A stretch of DNA of 64,000 nucleotides from Planctomyces sp. SH-PL14 (GCF_001610835.1 NZ_CP011270.1:4730001-4794000); one strand, 5' to 3'; counted from the stretch's first letter, positions 35,601-45,285 are shown. Program-made: numbers and translations. Notes: generated by a model not told the origin, from the sequence alone.

Positions 35601-35799
35601 GACCGGTGCCGGGGCGGCGGGGCGTCGCGCTCTCGGGACGGCGGTGTTTGGCGGGATGGTGGCGTCGACGATTCTGGCGGTGTTCTTTGTGCCGGTGTTC
35701 TTCGTGATCTTCCAGCGGCTTTCGGAGTGGTGGACCGGTCATCAGGAGCCGGATCATGAGACGCTGGTGCATCAGATCAGCGAGACGGTGAAGCACTGA
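32626..35799 (+). CDS. RND multidrug efflux transporter (AcrB/HAE-1 type)
   Basis: This 1057-aa inner-membrane pump of AcrB length begins MFSKFFIERPIFANVIAIVT, as HAE-1 pumps do. It has two large periplasmic loops and helix 4 carrying the proton-relay Asp pair (GLVLAIGIVVDDAIVIVENA). The second half repeats the fold (YLVLAAQYESWLIPAAVI, IGIVLIIALASKNAILIVEFA). It takes substrates from the periplasm or outer leaflet and exports them with the adaptor encoded upstream. The substrate range is unknown. The stop is 30 bases from element copy 6, with no intrinsic terminator between. Confidence 0.95.
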   Translation: MFSKFFIERPIFANVIAIVTMLIGGVALWALPIEQYPEITPPTVVVNATYPGADASVVASTVAAPIEQQVNGVENMLYMSSTSSGNGSYSLTITFDIGTNLDDAQVLVQNRVAAATPLLPEDVQRQGVTVRKQSSNFILILSINAEEQYQDQYDSLFLANYATLRVRDELSRIYGVGDVTVFGTGNYSMRIWVDPEQLKARNLTMQDVVASVREQNVQVAAGQIGQPPSPATQQFQFAVTTLGRLTDQKEFENIIVKTGESGQLTYLKDVARIELGAQSYDQFNLQQGKPTANIGVYQLPGANALTVAEQVKSAMDRLSKNFPEGLRYKVTLDTTKFVNASIHEVYSTLIEAGVLVLVVILVFLQDWRAVLIPATTVPVTIIGAFAAMAALGFSVNMLTLFGLVLAIGIVVDDAIVIVENAAHHIEQGQAPKPATIQAMSEVLGPIIGITLVLMAVFLPSAFLGGITGQLYRQFALTIAATAIISAINAVTLKPAQCAQWLRPPKAGPKNLFYRGFNRVYDFFERIYVAIVRVLVRQLVLVMLFFTGLVALTGWWYLQVPSGFLPNEDQGYIFVAIQLPDASSQQRSREVMKRVDEIIKKTDGIEDWVTIGGLSLLDGSSAPNAGTLFITLQDWEQRLPKGITVEKILGSLGAQFSQIREAVIFAFPPPSIRGLGVRAGFQLQIEDRGDVGGEQLAQAANRIIADARTQSGIAPNLNTTFRAGVPQLYVDIDREKVKSLNLPLGTVFSTLQTALGSAYVNDFNKFGRTYQVRMQAEPQFRAEPEDIERLEVRNNSGQMLPLSTVATVRKSFGPQIINRYNTYRTASITGEPAAGYSSGEALRIMEQVAEANLPNTMDYDWTGTAYQERKVGSEVYLIFSMAVLLVYLVLAAQYESWLIPAAVILVVPLGLLGAVAAVAIRGMDINVYTQIGIVLIIALASKNAILIVEFAREIRAKGTPILEAAIEASRLRFRPILMTSFAFILGVVPLVIATGAGAAGRRALGTAVFGGMVASTILAVFFVPVFFVIFQRLSEWWTGHQEPDHETLVHQISETVKH

Positions 35800-35829
35800 G
35801 AGTTGTCGGCCTTCACTCGAATGCTGCTG

Positions 35830-36143
35830 CCGTGTCCTTGCCGGCACAGCGCGGTTAGCTCAAACCCAACGTGCGACGGCACCTGGGGTCAAGGGGGCCT
35901 CGCCCCCTTGCCGCCGGAGGCACTTCTATGCGGAGCCGTGGTAAGCAACGGACGTCCCCTTTGTGCTACCGGCGCCGAGGATTCGACGCTCGCCCTGGAA
36001 TCCCAGCGGCTTGATGTGGGGGCATCCGACACGTCGTCCGCGCTTGGACACTCACTCCTTCAGACATCTCTCGACGAGAGGGCCTCCGGCGGGCAAAGGG
36101 GCGTTGCCCCTCTGCACTCCCCACCAGGGTGCCCCTGGACCCG
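35830..36143 (+). repeat. Interspersed element, copy 6
   Basis: This full-length forward copy follows the efflux pump gene. The left hairpin is CAAGGGGGC-ctc-GCCCCCTTG, where the loop-closing T-A pair of copies 1 and 2 is replaced by C-G. The right hairpin is the four-G variant, with one A-C mismatch. Bases 36144-36249 hold the sulfatase promoter side. Confidence 0.9.
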
Positions 36144-36249
36144 ATTAAGTCACGGTGAAATCAATACCTAGTTCATGGATGTTTTAATTTGCGGGCGGTA
36201 TAACCTCGCGTTCGAACCACCAGTTCACTCTCGTTCGATAGAGGTTTCC

Positions 36250-37653
36250 ATGAGATTTCGCTGGCTGGCCGCGATGGCCATCCTCCTGTCGTGGTCCGCG
36301 GCCACGGCCGTCACTACCCAAGCGGCCGACAAGCCGGCCCGCAAACCCAACATCCTCATCTTCCTTGCCGATGACCTCGGCTACGGCGAACTCGGCTGCC
36401 AGGGGAACCCCCAGATCCCCACCCCCCACATCGACGCCATCGCCAAAGCGGGAACCCGCTTCACCCAGGGCTACGTCAGCGGACCCTACTGCAGCCCCAC
36501 CCGCGCCGGCCTGATGACCGGCCGCTACCAGACCCGCTTCGGCCATGAGTTCAACAGCGTCGCCCAGAAGTCCGGCCTCGCCCTGACCGAAACGACCATC
36601 GCCACCCGCCTCAAGTCGCTCGGCTACCAGACCTCCGCGGTCGGCAAGTGGCACCTCGGCGGCGGAGGAATGGGCGGCCCGGAATACCGCCCGATGAACC
36701 GCGGCTTCGACGAGTTCTTCGGAACCCTCGCCAACACCCCGTTCTACCACCCGACCCAGTTCATCGACTCCCGCGTCTCCCCCGAAGTCCAAAAGATCAC
36801 GGACGAGGAGTTCTACACCACCGACAAGTACGCCGAACGGGCCGTTGACTGGCTGGAGAAGCACAAGGCGGACCCCTGGTTCCTCTACGTGCCGTTCAAC
36901 GCCCAGCACGCCCCGCTCCAGGCCCCCAAGAAGTATCTCGACCGCTTCCCCGAGATCTCCGATGAGAAGCGGAAGATCTTCGCCGCCATGCTTTCCAGCA
37001 TGGACGACGCCGTCGGCTCCGTCATGAAGAAGGTCCGCGATCTCGGCCAGGAAGAAGAGACCCTCGTCTTTTACCTCGCCGACAACGGCGGTCCGACTGC
37101 CAGCACGACGTCCCAGAACGGCCCGCTGCACGGCTTCAAGGCGACCACCTGGGAAGGGGGCGTGCGGGTCCCGTTCATGGTCCAGTGGAAGGGAAAGATC
37201 CCCGCTGGTAAGACCTACGACTCTCCGGTGATCCAGCTCGACATCCTCCCGACGGCGATCCGCGCCGCCGGGGGCGAAGTGGCCGCAGACTGGAAGCTCG
37301 ACGGCGTCGACCTCCTTCCGTACCTGACCGGGACCGCCACCGGCAAGCCGCACGAGACCCTCTACTGGCGGTTCGGTGACCAGTGGGCGATCCGCCACGG
37401 CGACCACAAGCTGCTCGTGGCCCGCGGTGGGACGAAGTCGGCCGAGCTCTACAACCTCGCCGCCGACATCGGCGAGTCGAAGGACCTCGCCGCCGCCGAG
37501 CCGGAGAAGGTCAAGGAGCTCCAGGGGCTGTGGGACCGCTGGAACGCGGAACAGGCCGAGCCGAGCGCTCCCAAGGAGCCGCCGCAACAGCAGCAGAACC
37601 GAAAACAGCAGCGGCAACAGAAGAAGAAGGCCGCCGCCGACGCCGCTTCGTAG
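36250..37653 (+). CDS. Secreted type I sulfatase (arylsulfatase family)
   Basis: This 467-aa protein has a signal peptide (MRFRWLAAMAILLSW, cut near TQA). The sulfatase core begins PNILIFLADDLGYGELG, with metal ligands D41/D42. The formylglycine motif is CSPTR at 81-85 with GRYQTR after it, so Cys81 needs conversion to formylglycine. GKWHLGG and DNGG motifs follow. The tail is Gln/Lys-rich. AGAGG precedes the ATG at 36250 at good distance. Planctomycetes carry many such enzymes for sulfated polysaccharides; the substrate cannot be read here. No maturase gene is nearby. Confidence 0.95.
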   Translation: MRFRWLAAMAILLSWSAATAVTTQAADKPARKPNILIFLADDLGYGELGCQGNPQIPTPHIDAIAKAGTRFTQGYVSGPYCSPTRAGLMTGRYQTRFGHEFNSVAQKSGLALTETTIATRLKSLGYQTSAVGKWHLGGGGMGGPEYRPMNRGFDEFFGTLANTPFYHPTQFIDSRVSPEVQKITDEEFYTTDKYAERAVDWLEKHKADPWFLYVPFNAQHAPLQAPKKYLDRFPEISDEKRKIFAAMLSSMDDAVGSVMKKVRDLGQEEETLVFYLADNGGPTASTTSQNGPLHGFKATTWEGGVRVPFMVQWKGKIPAGKTYDSPVIQLDILPTAIRAAGGEVAADWKLDGVDLLPYLTGTATGKPHETLYWRFGDQWAIRHGDHKLLVARGGTKSAELYNLAADIGESKDLAAAEPEKVKELQGLWDRWNAEQAEPSAPKEPPQQQQNRKQQRQQKKKAAADAAS

Positions 37654-37679
37654 TCTAGGACTCATCGCCGTGACATCTG

Positions 37680-37718
37680 CCGGCAACGCCTGGAAACGGG
37701 CGTTGCCGGTTTTGTTTT
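37680..37718 (+). terminator. Intrinsic terminator after the sulfatase gene
   Basis: A perfect 11-bp stem, CCGGCAACGCC with GGCGTTGCCGG, has an 8-base loop and is followed by TTTTGTTTT. It starts 26 bases after the stop. The rest of the gap to 37917 shows no gene. Confidence 0.92.
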
Positions 37719-37917
37719 GGAGCCTTGTGGCGTTTTGCCACAACTCGCAGGGACCGCTGCGGTCATTCTGTGAATGATCCAAGAATCCGCAAATCTCAAG
37801 AATGAATCGGAACTTGCGATGCGGTAGTCTCGCGGCAGGGGGTTGCGAGTCGTCCCCACAGCTTGAGTTTACGGGTCTTCACATTCGCGCCGTGCCGGCG
37901 GAGATGAGGTGGAGAAG

Positions 37918-39465
37918 ATGTCGAACCCAGCGGGGGAGCCGTCTGCGGAGTCGTTGCAGGACACGCTGATCACCAAGCAGAACGTTGGCCCCATGCAGCA
38001 GACCGTGGTGGCCGCCGAAGGGACGATCGGCCAGGACACCTCGCCGACCGCGCCTGGTTCGGTCATCGGTGACTTCAAGATCGCGCGCAAGCTCGGGCAA
38101 GGGGGGATGGGGGCGGTGTTCCTCGCCCACCAGATGAGCCTGGACCGGGAATGCGCGCTGAAGGTCATGGCCCGCGAACTGGCGGACAAGCCGGGCTTCG
38201 TGGAGCGGTTCGTCCGCGAAGCCCGCTCGATGGCCAAGATGCAGCACCCCAACGTCGTCTCGTGCTACGCCGTCGGGACGCAGGCGGGGACGCACTTCGT
38301 CGCGATGGAGTTCATCGACGGCAAGAGCATGCAGGGGTGGCTCAACGAGCTCAAGCAGCTTTCGGTGGCGGACGCCCTGCTCGTCACGATCGTCGTCGCC
38401 GAGGCGCTCCAGCACGCGCACGACCTCAAGATGATCCACCGGGACATCAAGCCGGACAACATCCTCGTCACGAAGAGCGGCGTCGTGAAGGTGGCCGACC
38501 TCGGTTTGGCCAAGGCGACCGACGAGGACATGTCGATGACCCAGAGCGGCATGGGCCTGGGGACGCCGCACTACATGCCCCCCGAGCAGGCCCGCAACGC
38601 CAAGCACGTCGACCACCGCTGCGACGTCTACGCCCTCGGCGTCACGCTCTACCACTTCCTGACCGGCCAGGTCCCGTTCAGCGGCGACTCCGTGATCGAG
38701 CTGATCGCCAATAAGGAAAAGGGGACGTTCACGGCGGCCCATAAGGTGAACCGCGACATCCCCGAGCGGCTGAGCCTGATGATCGACCGGTCGATGGCCA
38801 AGAACTCCAAGGCCCGCTACCAGTCGATGACGGAGTTCGTCCGGGACCTCCGGTCGCTCGGGCTGGCGGGGTCGGCCCTCTCGTTCGCCCAGGGCCCCCG
38901 GTCGAATGCCTCGGGGGTCTCGTCCGCCTCGGCGATCCGCGCGGCTCCGCGGCTGCCGGGAACGCCCAAGAACCGTTCGTCCGCGTCCGGCGCCGGCATG
39001 TCGGGGGTCTCTCCCGCTCCCGCCGCGGCTGCCGGGCCGGAAACGACCTCCTGGTATGTGAAGGTCGTGCGGGATGGCAAGCCGGCGACGCTCCGGATGA
39101 CGAGCGGGCAGATCCTGGCGGCGATCAAGACGGACAAGATCGAAACCGCCGCCCAGGTCGCGGCCAGTCCCAATGGGCCGTTCCTCCCTCTGCCGCAGGT
39201 CCCGGCCTTTGCCGATGCCGCGCGGAAGATGATTCATCGCCAGCAGTCGCGCGGCCGGAGTCTGGCGGGGGAGATTGCCAAGCTCGAGAAGCAGTACGAC
39301 CGCCGCAAGTGGTGGCAGATGCTGGCCCGTTTCCGCGACGGGACGCTGGGCCTTGTCGGCCTGGTCCTGTACCTCGCGGTGGCGGCGGCCCTGATCGGCG
39401 GTCTGGCTTATTACGCGCCGGCGATCTGGAAGTTCATGGACGCGCAGTTCCGCAACATCCGCTGA
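37918..39465 (+). CDS. Hanks-type serine/threonine protein kinase, membrane-anchored
   Basis: In this 515-aa protein the kinase domain covers residues ~50-320: Gly loop GQGGMGAVF (61-69), ATP Lys K82, catalytic HRDIKPDN (174-181), and DLG in place of DFG at 194-196. A second small domain around residues ~375-430 (SWYVKVVRDGKPATLRMT ... NGPFLPLP) resembles GYF_2/DUF4339 modules. One membrane helix lies near the C-terminus (GLVGLVLYLAVAAALIGGLAYY). GAGGTGGAG just before the ATG at 37918 supports that start. It probably senses or scaffolds at the inner membrane; targets are unknown. Confidence 0.93.
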   Translation: MSNPAGEPSAESLQDTLITKQNVGPMQQTVVAAEGTIGQDTSPTAPGSVIGDFKIARKLGQGGMGAVFLAHQMSLDRECALKVMARELADKPGFVERFVREARSMAKMQHPNVVSCYAVGTQAGTHFVAMEFIDGKSMQGWLNELKQLSVADALLVTIVVAEALQHAHDLKMIHRDIKPDNILVTKSGVVKVADLGLAKATDEDMSMTQSGMGLGTPHYMPPEQARNAKHVDHRCDVYALGVTLYHFLTGQVPFSGDSVIELIANKEKGTFTAAHKVNRDIPERLSLMIDRSMAKNSKARYQSMTEFVRDLRSLGLAGSALSFAQGPRSNASGVSSASAIRAAPRLPGTPKNRSSASGAGMSGVSPAPAAAAGPETTSWYVKVVRDGKPATLRMTSGQILAAIKTDKIETAAQVAASPNGPFLPLPQVPAFADAARKMIHRQQSRGRSLAGEIAKLEKQYDRRKWWQMLARFRDGTLGLVGLVLYLAVAAALIGGLAYYAPAIWKFMDAQFRNIR

Positions 39466-39484
39466 GCGGCGTCGCGCTGGCCGT

Positions 39485-39805
39485 CGGGTCCAGGGGCACC
39501 CTGGTGGGGAGTGCAGAGGGGCAACGCCCCTTTGCCCGCCGGAGGCCTTCTCGTCGAGAGATGTCTGAAGGAGCACGTGTCCAGCGCGGACACCGTGCCG
39601 TATGCCCCCTCACCAACCCGCCGGGAGTGCGGAGCGAGCGGTGAGTCCTCACCGCCGGTACCACAAAACGGACGCCCGTTGTGTCCCACGGTTCCTCAAC
39701 GAAAATGCCTCCGGCGGCAAGGGGGCGTGGCCCCCTTGACCCTGGGCTGCCGTGGCACGTTGGGTTTGAGCAAGCATAGCCGCGCCGGCAAGGACGTTGT
39801 TCGAG
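39485..39805 (-). repeat. Interspersed element, copy 7
   Basis: This full-length reverse copy fills the gap between the convergent kinase and isoleucyl-tRNA synthetase genes, about 19 and 14 bases from their stops. The left hairpin is CAAGGGGGC-cac-GCCCCCTTG and the right is the four-G variant. It is the only sequence available to separate the two converging transcripts. Confidence 0.9.
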
Positions 39806-39818
39806 CAAACAGCGAAGC

Positions 39819-42800
39819 TCAGGCGCGCTTCAATCCCAGCCGGACCTCGTGGACCCCGACGAGGACGACCTTCTCGGCTCCCTCGGCCTGAGTCACGACT
39901 GCTGTTGCCCGCGTCTCCGCCAGGATCGTCTCCCGCCACTCGTCGAGTGCCGCCTGGACCTCTTCCGGGTACCGATCGGAATCGACCGCTGCCCACAGGA
40001 TCTCGATCCGCTCGTTCTCTTCGAGGTCGTGGTCCTTGCGGAGCTGCTGCACCTGACGGATCACGTCGCGGGCCATCCCCTCCCGCTCCAGTTCCGGCGT
40101 CAGCGCCGTCGAGAGGGCGATCTGGATCCCGGCATCATCGGCCGCCGCCCAGTCGCTCGCCTGCTCCGTACTGACGAGGACGTCTTCCGGCGCGAGCGTG
40201 ACCTCCTGCCCGCCGATCGGCAGCGTCACCGACTCCCCCTTCCGCAGGGGAGCCAGCAGCTTGCCATCGATCGTCGGCAGCGCGGTCTTGATCGCGTTCA
40301 GCAGCTTGCCGAACTTGGGACCGACCGTCTTGAGGTTCGGCTTGTAGGAATAGTGGACGAGCGAATCGAGATTCGCCGCCGCGGTGATCTTCTTGACGTT
40401 CAGCTCGTCGGCGATGACGTCCGCCAGAGCCGCGATGTTGGCCGCGTCCTGCGGATTGCCACAGGCGTACTGCAGCTCCGCCAGCGGCTGCCGGACCCGC
40501 TGGTTCGCCTCTTCGCGGAGCCGGTGCCCCATCCGGACAACCCGCTGGGCGGTCGCCGTCCGGTGATTCAGCGACTCGTCTAGCACGGCACTGACGGGCT
40601 CCGGATAGCCGCAGAGGTGAACCGACGACGGCGCGTCCTTCTGGCCGGCGGTCAGGTTGCGGTACATCCGCTCGGTCATGAACGGGATGCAGGGGGCCAG
40701 GACCTTCGTCAGCGTCACGAGAACTTCGTAGAGCGTCTGGTAGGCCGCCAGCTTGTCGGTGTCCCACTGGCCGGTAGCGCTCTCGGACGCTCCCTCGCTC
40801 CGCGACTTCCAGAACCGCCGCCGGTTCCGGCGGATGTACCAGTTCGAAAGGTCATCAATAAATGCGGCTGCGGCCGACGTGACGCCGGGGGAGTTGAAGT
40901 TCTCAAATTCGGTCCGCGCCGTCGCGATCAGGGCCTGCAGGTTCGACAGGATCCAGCGGTCGATCTCCGGACGGTCCTTCACCGGGACTGGCGGCAGCGA
41001 CGGATCGAAGCTGTCGAGCCGGGCGTAGTTCACGAAGAAGGCGTAGCTGTTCCACAGCGGGATCAGGACCTGCCGGCGGACGTCGTCGGCCGGCTTGCTC
41101 GTCACCTTGCAGGTCGGCAGCCCTTCCTTTGTCTGCGAGATCGGTCCGTCGACCGTCTCCAGGGTCACGCCGTCCTGCGAATGCCGGGTGCCGAAGCGAA
41201 GGTCCTGCGCCGGGTTCTGCGCGAGGTACAGCCACCGCAGCGTATCGACACCGAGCTGTTCCGCCGCCTCTTCGAACCAGATCGCCGTCCCGTCCGACTT
41301 GTGCATCGGCTTCCCCTCCTCGTTCATCACCAGCCGGTGACCGAGCAGGGTCTTGAAGGGGCGCTTCTCCAGCGGATCCTGGGCCTCGTCGTGGCGCATC
41401 ATCGTCGCCAGCGAGAGGAGGGAATAGAACCAGTTCCGGAACTGCCCCGGGAAGCATTCCGTGACGAGGTCCGCCGGGAACCAGTCCTTCCACTTCAGGA
41501 CGTCGGCCGGATAGTTCTCGTTGTAGTTCAGGGTCGAGAACGGAACGATTCCGGCGTCGAGCCACGGGTTGCCGACGTCCTCGATGCGGCGCATCAGGTT
41601 CCCGGTCTTCGGGTTCTTCAGCAGGACGGCGTCGATCCAGGGGCGGTGGGGCGTGTGGCCTTCGAACTTCTCCCAGCCTTCGCCGCCATGCTCGTCGTAC
41701 CAGGCCTTCAGCTCGGCGAGCGAGCCGAAGACCTGGAACTGGTCGTCCTCGACTTCGTCGACCCAGATCGGGAGCGCCAGTCCCCAGAACCGCTTCTTGG
41801 AGATCATCCAGTCGCGCATGATCGTCAGCCATTCGACCTCCCGCTCCTGACCCTGGATGGAGTCGGGGAGCCAGGTGATCGAGCGGGTGACGTCCTTGAT
41901 TTCATCGCGCCAGTCCATGTCGATGAACCACTCGTCGACGAGCCGGAACACCAGCTCGTCCCCGGTCCGCCAGCAGAACGGGTAGATGTGCGGATAGGTC
42001 TCGACGTAGACGAGGGCCCCGTTGGCCTTGAGCTGCTCGATCACGAGATCGACCGTCTTGGGGTCGGTCGCGTTGCGGCCGGTGAACGGACCGAAGCCAT
42101 CGCCGAACGTCCCGTCGTCCCCCAGCGGCGCAATGCCGACGAGGCCGAGTTGCTTGCCGAGCGTATGGTCGACGTCCCCGCAGCCGGGGGCGATGTGGAC
42201 GATCCCCGTCCCCTCGCCGGCGGTGACCATCGGGTTCCCTTTGAAGTCCCGTCCGCCGTCGACGACGCGGTGGCACTGGACCGCCGAAAGCTCAGGCGAC
42301 GCGCCTGCCTCACCGATCTCCCGGTCGACGATCTCAGCGCCGCTCATCTGCTGAGCCGGCAGATCATCGAACGGACCGCGGTACCGCAGGCCGACGAGCT
42401 CCGCTCCCTTGACGGTCCCATCGATCTCGTAGCCCCCCTGCTCCTTGAAGAGCTGGGCGATCGTTTTGAGCTTCGGAACTCCTTCGGGCCAGCTCCACTC
42501 GGGTCGGCCGAAGCCTTCCTTGAACTCCTTCTCGAGCCGCTTGAACTCCAGGTTGTCCTTGGCGAAGTAGTAGACCGCGCCATCCTTCTTGGCCTTGAGG
42601 CGGACGTAATCGAGCTCCGGGTTGACCGCCGCCGCGACGTTCGAGGTCAGGGTCCAGGGGGTCGTGGTCCAGACGAGGAGCGATTCGGATTCGCGGTCGA
42701 GGAGCGGGAACCGGACGAAGAGCGAGCGGTGCGTCGTCAGCTTACGGCCGTCGGCGATCTCCATCTGGGAATACGCACTTCCCGCCCGTCCCGACCACGG

Positions 42801-43469
42801 CATGACGTCGTGGCCGCGGTACACCTTCCCGCGCTCGAAACACTTCTTGAGGAAGGTCCAGATCGTCTCGTTGTTTTCGGTCGAGAAGGTGAAGTAGCTA
42901 CCGCCCCATTCCGGGTTGCCGAGCCGTTCGACGATCCGTTCGGACTGGTCGGTGACCGGCTTGCCGGTCGGTGTCGTGATTGTGACCTTCCTGTCGGTCC
43001 CGACCGCTTCGGCGAGGGCCCGGAGCTGGGTGGGGTTGTCCCAGTCCATCCAGTAGCCGAGGCGGACCGACTGCTCGGTCTGGCGGGCGGCAAACCGCAG
43101 GACGCGGCGCTTGCACTCCCAGACGAACTTGTCGATGCCGTAGTCGGCGATTCCGGTCTTGGTCCCGACCTTGAGTTCCTTCTCGACCTCGACTTCGACC
43201 CACAGCCCCTGGCAGTCGAAGCCGTTCTGGTACCGCAGTTCGCGGCCGGTCATTGCAAAGTAGCGCTGGAAGGCGTCTTTGTAGGTCCGACCCCAGGCGT
43301 GGTGGACCCCCATCGGGTTGTTGGCGGTGATCGGTCCGTCGAGGAACGACCATTTCGGCTTTCCGGCGTTCTGTTTCCGCAGCCGGTCGAAGATCCGCTC
43401 CTGCTCCCAGAAGCGCAGGACTTCGTGTTCGCCGGAGATGAACTGGGGATCGTCAACGCGCTGGAACAT
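39819..43469 (-). CDS. ileS: Isoleucyl-tRNA synthetase (atypical long form)
   Basis: This 1216-aa class Ia synthetase charges tRNA-Ile. The HIGH-like motif is HHAWG at 56-60 and the KMSKS-like motif reads MHKSDG near 722-727, both diverged from the bacterial consensus. An editing-domain segment reads [14 protein letters not shown], and the [16 protein letters not shown] stretch is conserved in Ile/Val enzymes. An anticodon-binding domain and a C-terminal domain follow. The length (bacterial type I is near 940 aa) and motifs point to a eukaryote-like or type-2 clade. The start at 43469 is chosen because upstream codons look non-coding. It is probably the cell's essential IleRS, but a second ileS elsewhere cannot be excluded. 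Confidence 0.9.
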   Translation of the reverse strand: MFQRVDDPQFISGEHEVLRFWEQERIFDRLRKQNAGKPKWSFLDGPITANNPMGVHHAWGRTYKDAFQRYFAMTGRELRYQNGFDCQGLWVEVEVEKELKVGTKTGIADYGIDKFVWECKRRVLRFAARQTEQSVRLGYWMDWDNPTQLRALAEAVGTDRKVTITTPTGKPVTDQSERIVERLGNPEWGGSYFTFSTENNETIWTFLKKCFERGKVYRGHDVMPWSGRAGSAYSQMEIADGRKLTTHRSLFVRFPLLDRESESLLVWTTTPWTLTSNVAAAVNPELDYVRLKAKKDGAVYYFAKDNLEFKRLEKEFKEGFGRPEWSWPEGVPKLKTIAQLFKEQGGYEIDGTVKGAELVGLRYRGPFDDLPAQQMSGAEIVDREIGEAGASPELSAVQCHRVVDGGRDFKGNPMVTAGEGTGIVHIAPGCGDVDHTLGKQLGLVGIAPLGDDGTFGDGFGPFTGRNATDPKTVDLVIEQLKANGALVYVETYPHIYPFCWRTGDELVFRLVDEWFIDMDWRDEIKDVTRSITWLPDSIQGQEREVEWLTIMRDWMISKKRFWGLALPIWVDEVEDDQFQVFGSLAELKAWYDEHGGEGWEKFEGHTPHRPWIDAVLLKNPKTGNLMRRIEDVGNPWLDAGIVPFSTLNYNENYPADVLKWKDWFPADLVTECFPGQFRNWFYSLLSLATMMRHDEAQDPLEKRPFKTLLGHRLVMNEEGKPMHKSDGTAIWFEEAAEQLGVDTLRWLYLAQNPAQDLRFGTRHSQDGVTLETVDGPISQTKEGLPTCKVTSKPADDVRRQVLIPLWNSYAFFVNYARLDSFDPSLPPVPVKDRPEIDRWILSNLQALIATARTEFENFNSPGVTSAAAAFIDDLSNWYIRRNRRRFWKSRSEGASESATGQWDTDKLAAYQTLYEVLVTLTKVLAPCIPFMTERMYRNLTAGQKDAPSSVHLCGYPEPVSAVLDESLNHRTATAQRVVRMGHRLREEANQRVRQPLAELQYACGNPQDAANIAALADVIADELNVKKITAAANLDSLVHYSYKPNLKTVGPKFGKLLNAIKTALPTIDGKLLAPLRKGESVTLPIGGQEVTLAPEDVLVSTEQASDWAAADDAGIQIALSTALTPELEREGMARDVIRQVQQLRKDHDLEENERIEILWAAVDSDRYPEEVQAALDEWRETILAETRATAVVTQAEGAEKVVLVGVHEVRLGLKRA

Positions 43470-43700
43470 GGAACGCAATCGGGAACGTCGGGAGAGTCCC
43501 GCCGGTTGGTCCGGCGGTGGCCCATTCGCCACGAGGGCGGCGGGCCGGAAAACGGAAGGCGATAGAATCGTAGCCAGCCGTGCGGGGCGTCAAGCAGGAC
43601 AAGGGTTTGCGAGAGCGAGTTCGCAGAGACGTCGTCAACGACGACACATCGACAGCCCGTCCAGAGAGCGAGGACCGAGGACGGTGCCGCCTTCTCTCCT

Positions 43701-43773
43701 ATCTGTGTGCATCTGTGTTCATCCGTGGCTCAATTCATTTTTTAGCCACGGATGAACACAGATACACACAGAT
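43701..43773. repeat. Inverted repeat, ATCTGTG family (first locus)
   Basis: The arms 43701-43730 and 43744-43773 match in 29 of 30 positions, with a 13-base AT-rich loop. They are built from ATCTGTGT / GATGAACACAGAT words. The same family recurs at 57808-57858 and, as a single arm, at 61741-61763. It lies in the 358-base gap between ileS and the P450 gene; the rest of that gap shows no gene. Confidence 0.92.
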
Positions 43774-43827
43774 ACAAGCGATGAGAACCGCATCGACAGA
43801 GCGGGGCGGAGTACGGCGGACCAGGTC

Positions 43828-45285
43828 TTACGCGGCGCGGCGGAGAATCTGCGGGGCGACCGCCGGGAGATCCACCAGCGAGTGAATGTTCCCCGTCACG
43901 TGCGACGCCTCGAACCGGCCATCGTTCTCTTCGATCAGCATCGGAACCGGATCGGTCGGGAAAAGCATCGTCGAAATCACCCGGCCGTTGATCTCCGAAC
44001 CCGGAACGACCGTCACCTTCCGTGTCTTGAGGAAGGTCGGGAGGCTGATTTTCAGCTGCATCATCCCCAGCGCCGCCCCGATGCACATCCGCGGACCCGC
44101 GCCGAACGGCAGGTACGCGTACGGCGACGGCGAGATCGTTTCCCACCGCTCCGGCAGGAACTTCTCGGGCTGCGGAAACAGCTCCGGCATGTGGTGCGTA
44201 ATGAACTGGCTGAAGACGATCACGGAGGTCGGCGAGACCTCGAACGGGCCGAGCTGGACCGGCTCGGCGGCGATCCGCTGCGAGTACGCCGAGGCGGGGA
44301 GAACCCGCATGCTCTCCTTCATGACACGGTCGAGGACCGGCAGCGCGTCGACCTGCTCGTGCGTCGGTGACGACCCGACGAGCGACGACTGCAGTTCGTC
44401 ATTGAGCTGCCGCATGATCTCCGGGTGCTGGGCCAGAAGAAACAGCGTCCAGGTCAGGGTGTGGGCTGATGTCAGGTGCGCGGCGCCGAACAGCAGGACA
44501 ATGTGACCGATGAGCTGGTCGTCGCTGACGTTCCCCATCTCGTCGTGGGCGCGAATCAGGAGCGAGAGGACGTCATGGCCGAGATGTCCCCCGCGGCGGA
44601 GGCGGATCATCTCCAGGACCGCCTTCTCGAGGTCTTCGGCCGACTGCAGGAGCAGGTCGTACTCGGCGACAAGGCCGGGGTCGGAGGTCAGGGCGGCGGG
44701 GCCGATCCGGTGATTAAGGGCGACCCACTTCTCGGTCAGCTCGCCGATGTTGTAGGCCAGCTCCGGCTGGTCGAGTCCGAACAGGATGCTGCTGGTGAGC
44801 CGCAGCATGTAGTGGGTCATGTCGGCCGCGACGTCCCGCGTCGTTCCCGGTTGCCAGGAGCGGACGAGGTCCTGCGAGTGCCCGGCGACGTGGTCGTGGT
44901 AGGCGGCGATGGCCCGCTTCTGGAACGGGCCCATCACGAAGCGCCGCTGCTCCTTGTGCTGGTCGCCGTTCATCGTCAGGAGGCCGCTCGTGACGCGGCG
45001 CTGGGCCGACTTCCGGGGACCGCGGATGGCGAAGAAGCTCGAATGGAACCGTTGCGAGTCGCTCAGGACCTGCCGCGTGTATTCGGGGCCGAAGACGAAG
45101 TAGATCCGCTGCGTCGCTTCCTGCAGGGCGGAGACTTCCCCGTGCCAAGCCCACATCCGCCGCATCCCGGCGATCGGGTCGGCGGCAAAATCCATGATGC
45201 GGCCGTGAGTGACGGGCAGATGGCCGTCATCGGCAATGCGGAGCGCGGGGGACGAAGGGAGGGGGGAGTGACTCATGACTGACAT
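43828..45285 (-). CDS. Cytochrome P450
   Basis: This 485-aa soluble P450 has the heme loop FGAGPRMCIG with Cys401 as thiolate ligand, the K-helix KESMR, and the PERF-like segment LPERWE. The I-helix reads GAAHLTSAHT, where the usual acidic residue of AGxET is Leu while the Thr remains, which may alter proton delivery. No membrane anchor is seen. Redox partners are not encoded nearby, so it depends on shared ferredoxins. The substrate is unknown. The start is the first of several in-frame Met codons (45285, 45276). Confidence 0.92.
   Translation of the reverse strand: MSVMSHSPLPSSPALRIADDGHLPVTHGRIMDFAADPIAGMRRMWAWHGEVSALQEATQRIYFVFGPEYTRQVLSDSQRFHSSFFAIRGPRKSAQRRVTSGLLTMNGDQHKEQRRFVMGPFQKRAIAAYHDHVAGHSQDLVRSWQPGTTRDVAADMTHYMLRLTSSILFGLDQPELAYNIGELTEKWVALNHRIGPAALTSDPGLVAEYDLLLQSAEDLEKAVLEMIRLRRGGHLGHDVLSLLIRAHDEMGNVSDDQLIGHIVLLFGAAHLTSAHTLTWTLFLLAQHPEIMRQLNDELQSSLVGSSPTHEQVDALPVLDRVMKESMRVLPASAYSQRIAAEPVQLGPFEVSPTSVIVFSQFITHHMPELFPQPEKFLPERWETISPSPYAYLPFGAGPRMCIGAALGMMQLKISLPTFLKTRKVTVVPGSEINGRVISTMLFPTDPVPMLIEENDGRFEASHVTGNIHSLVDLPAVAPQILRRAA

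Noticed and set aside
43470-43827. Possible tRNA gene between ileS and the P450 gene
   Set aside because: The symmetric sequence is a long hairpin of ATCTGTG words, without a cloverleaf, T-loop or anticodon stem.
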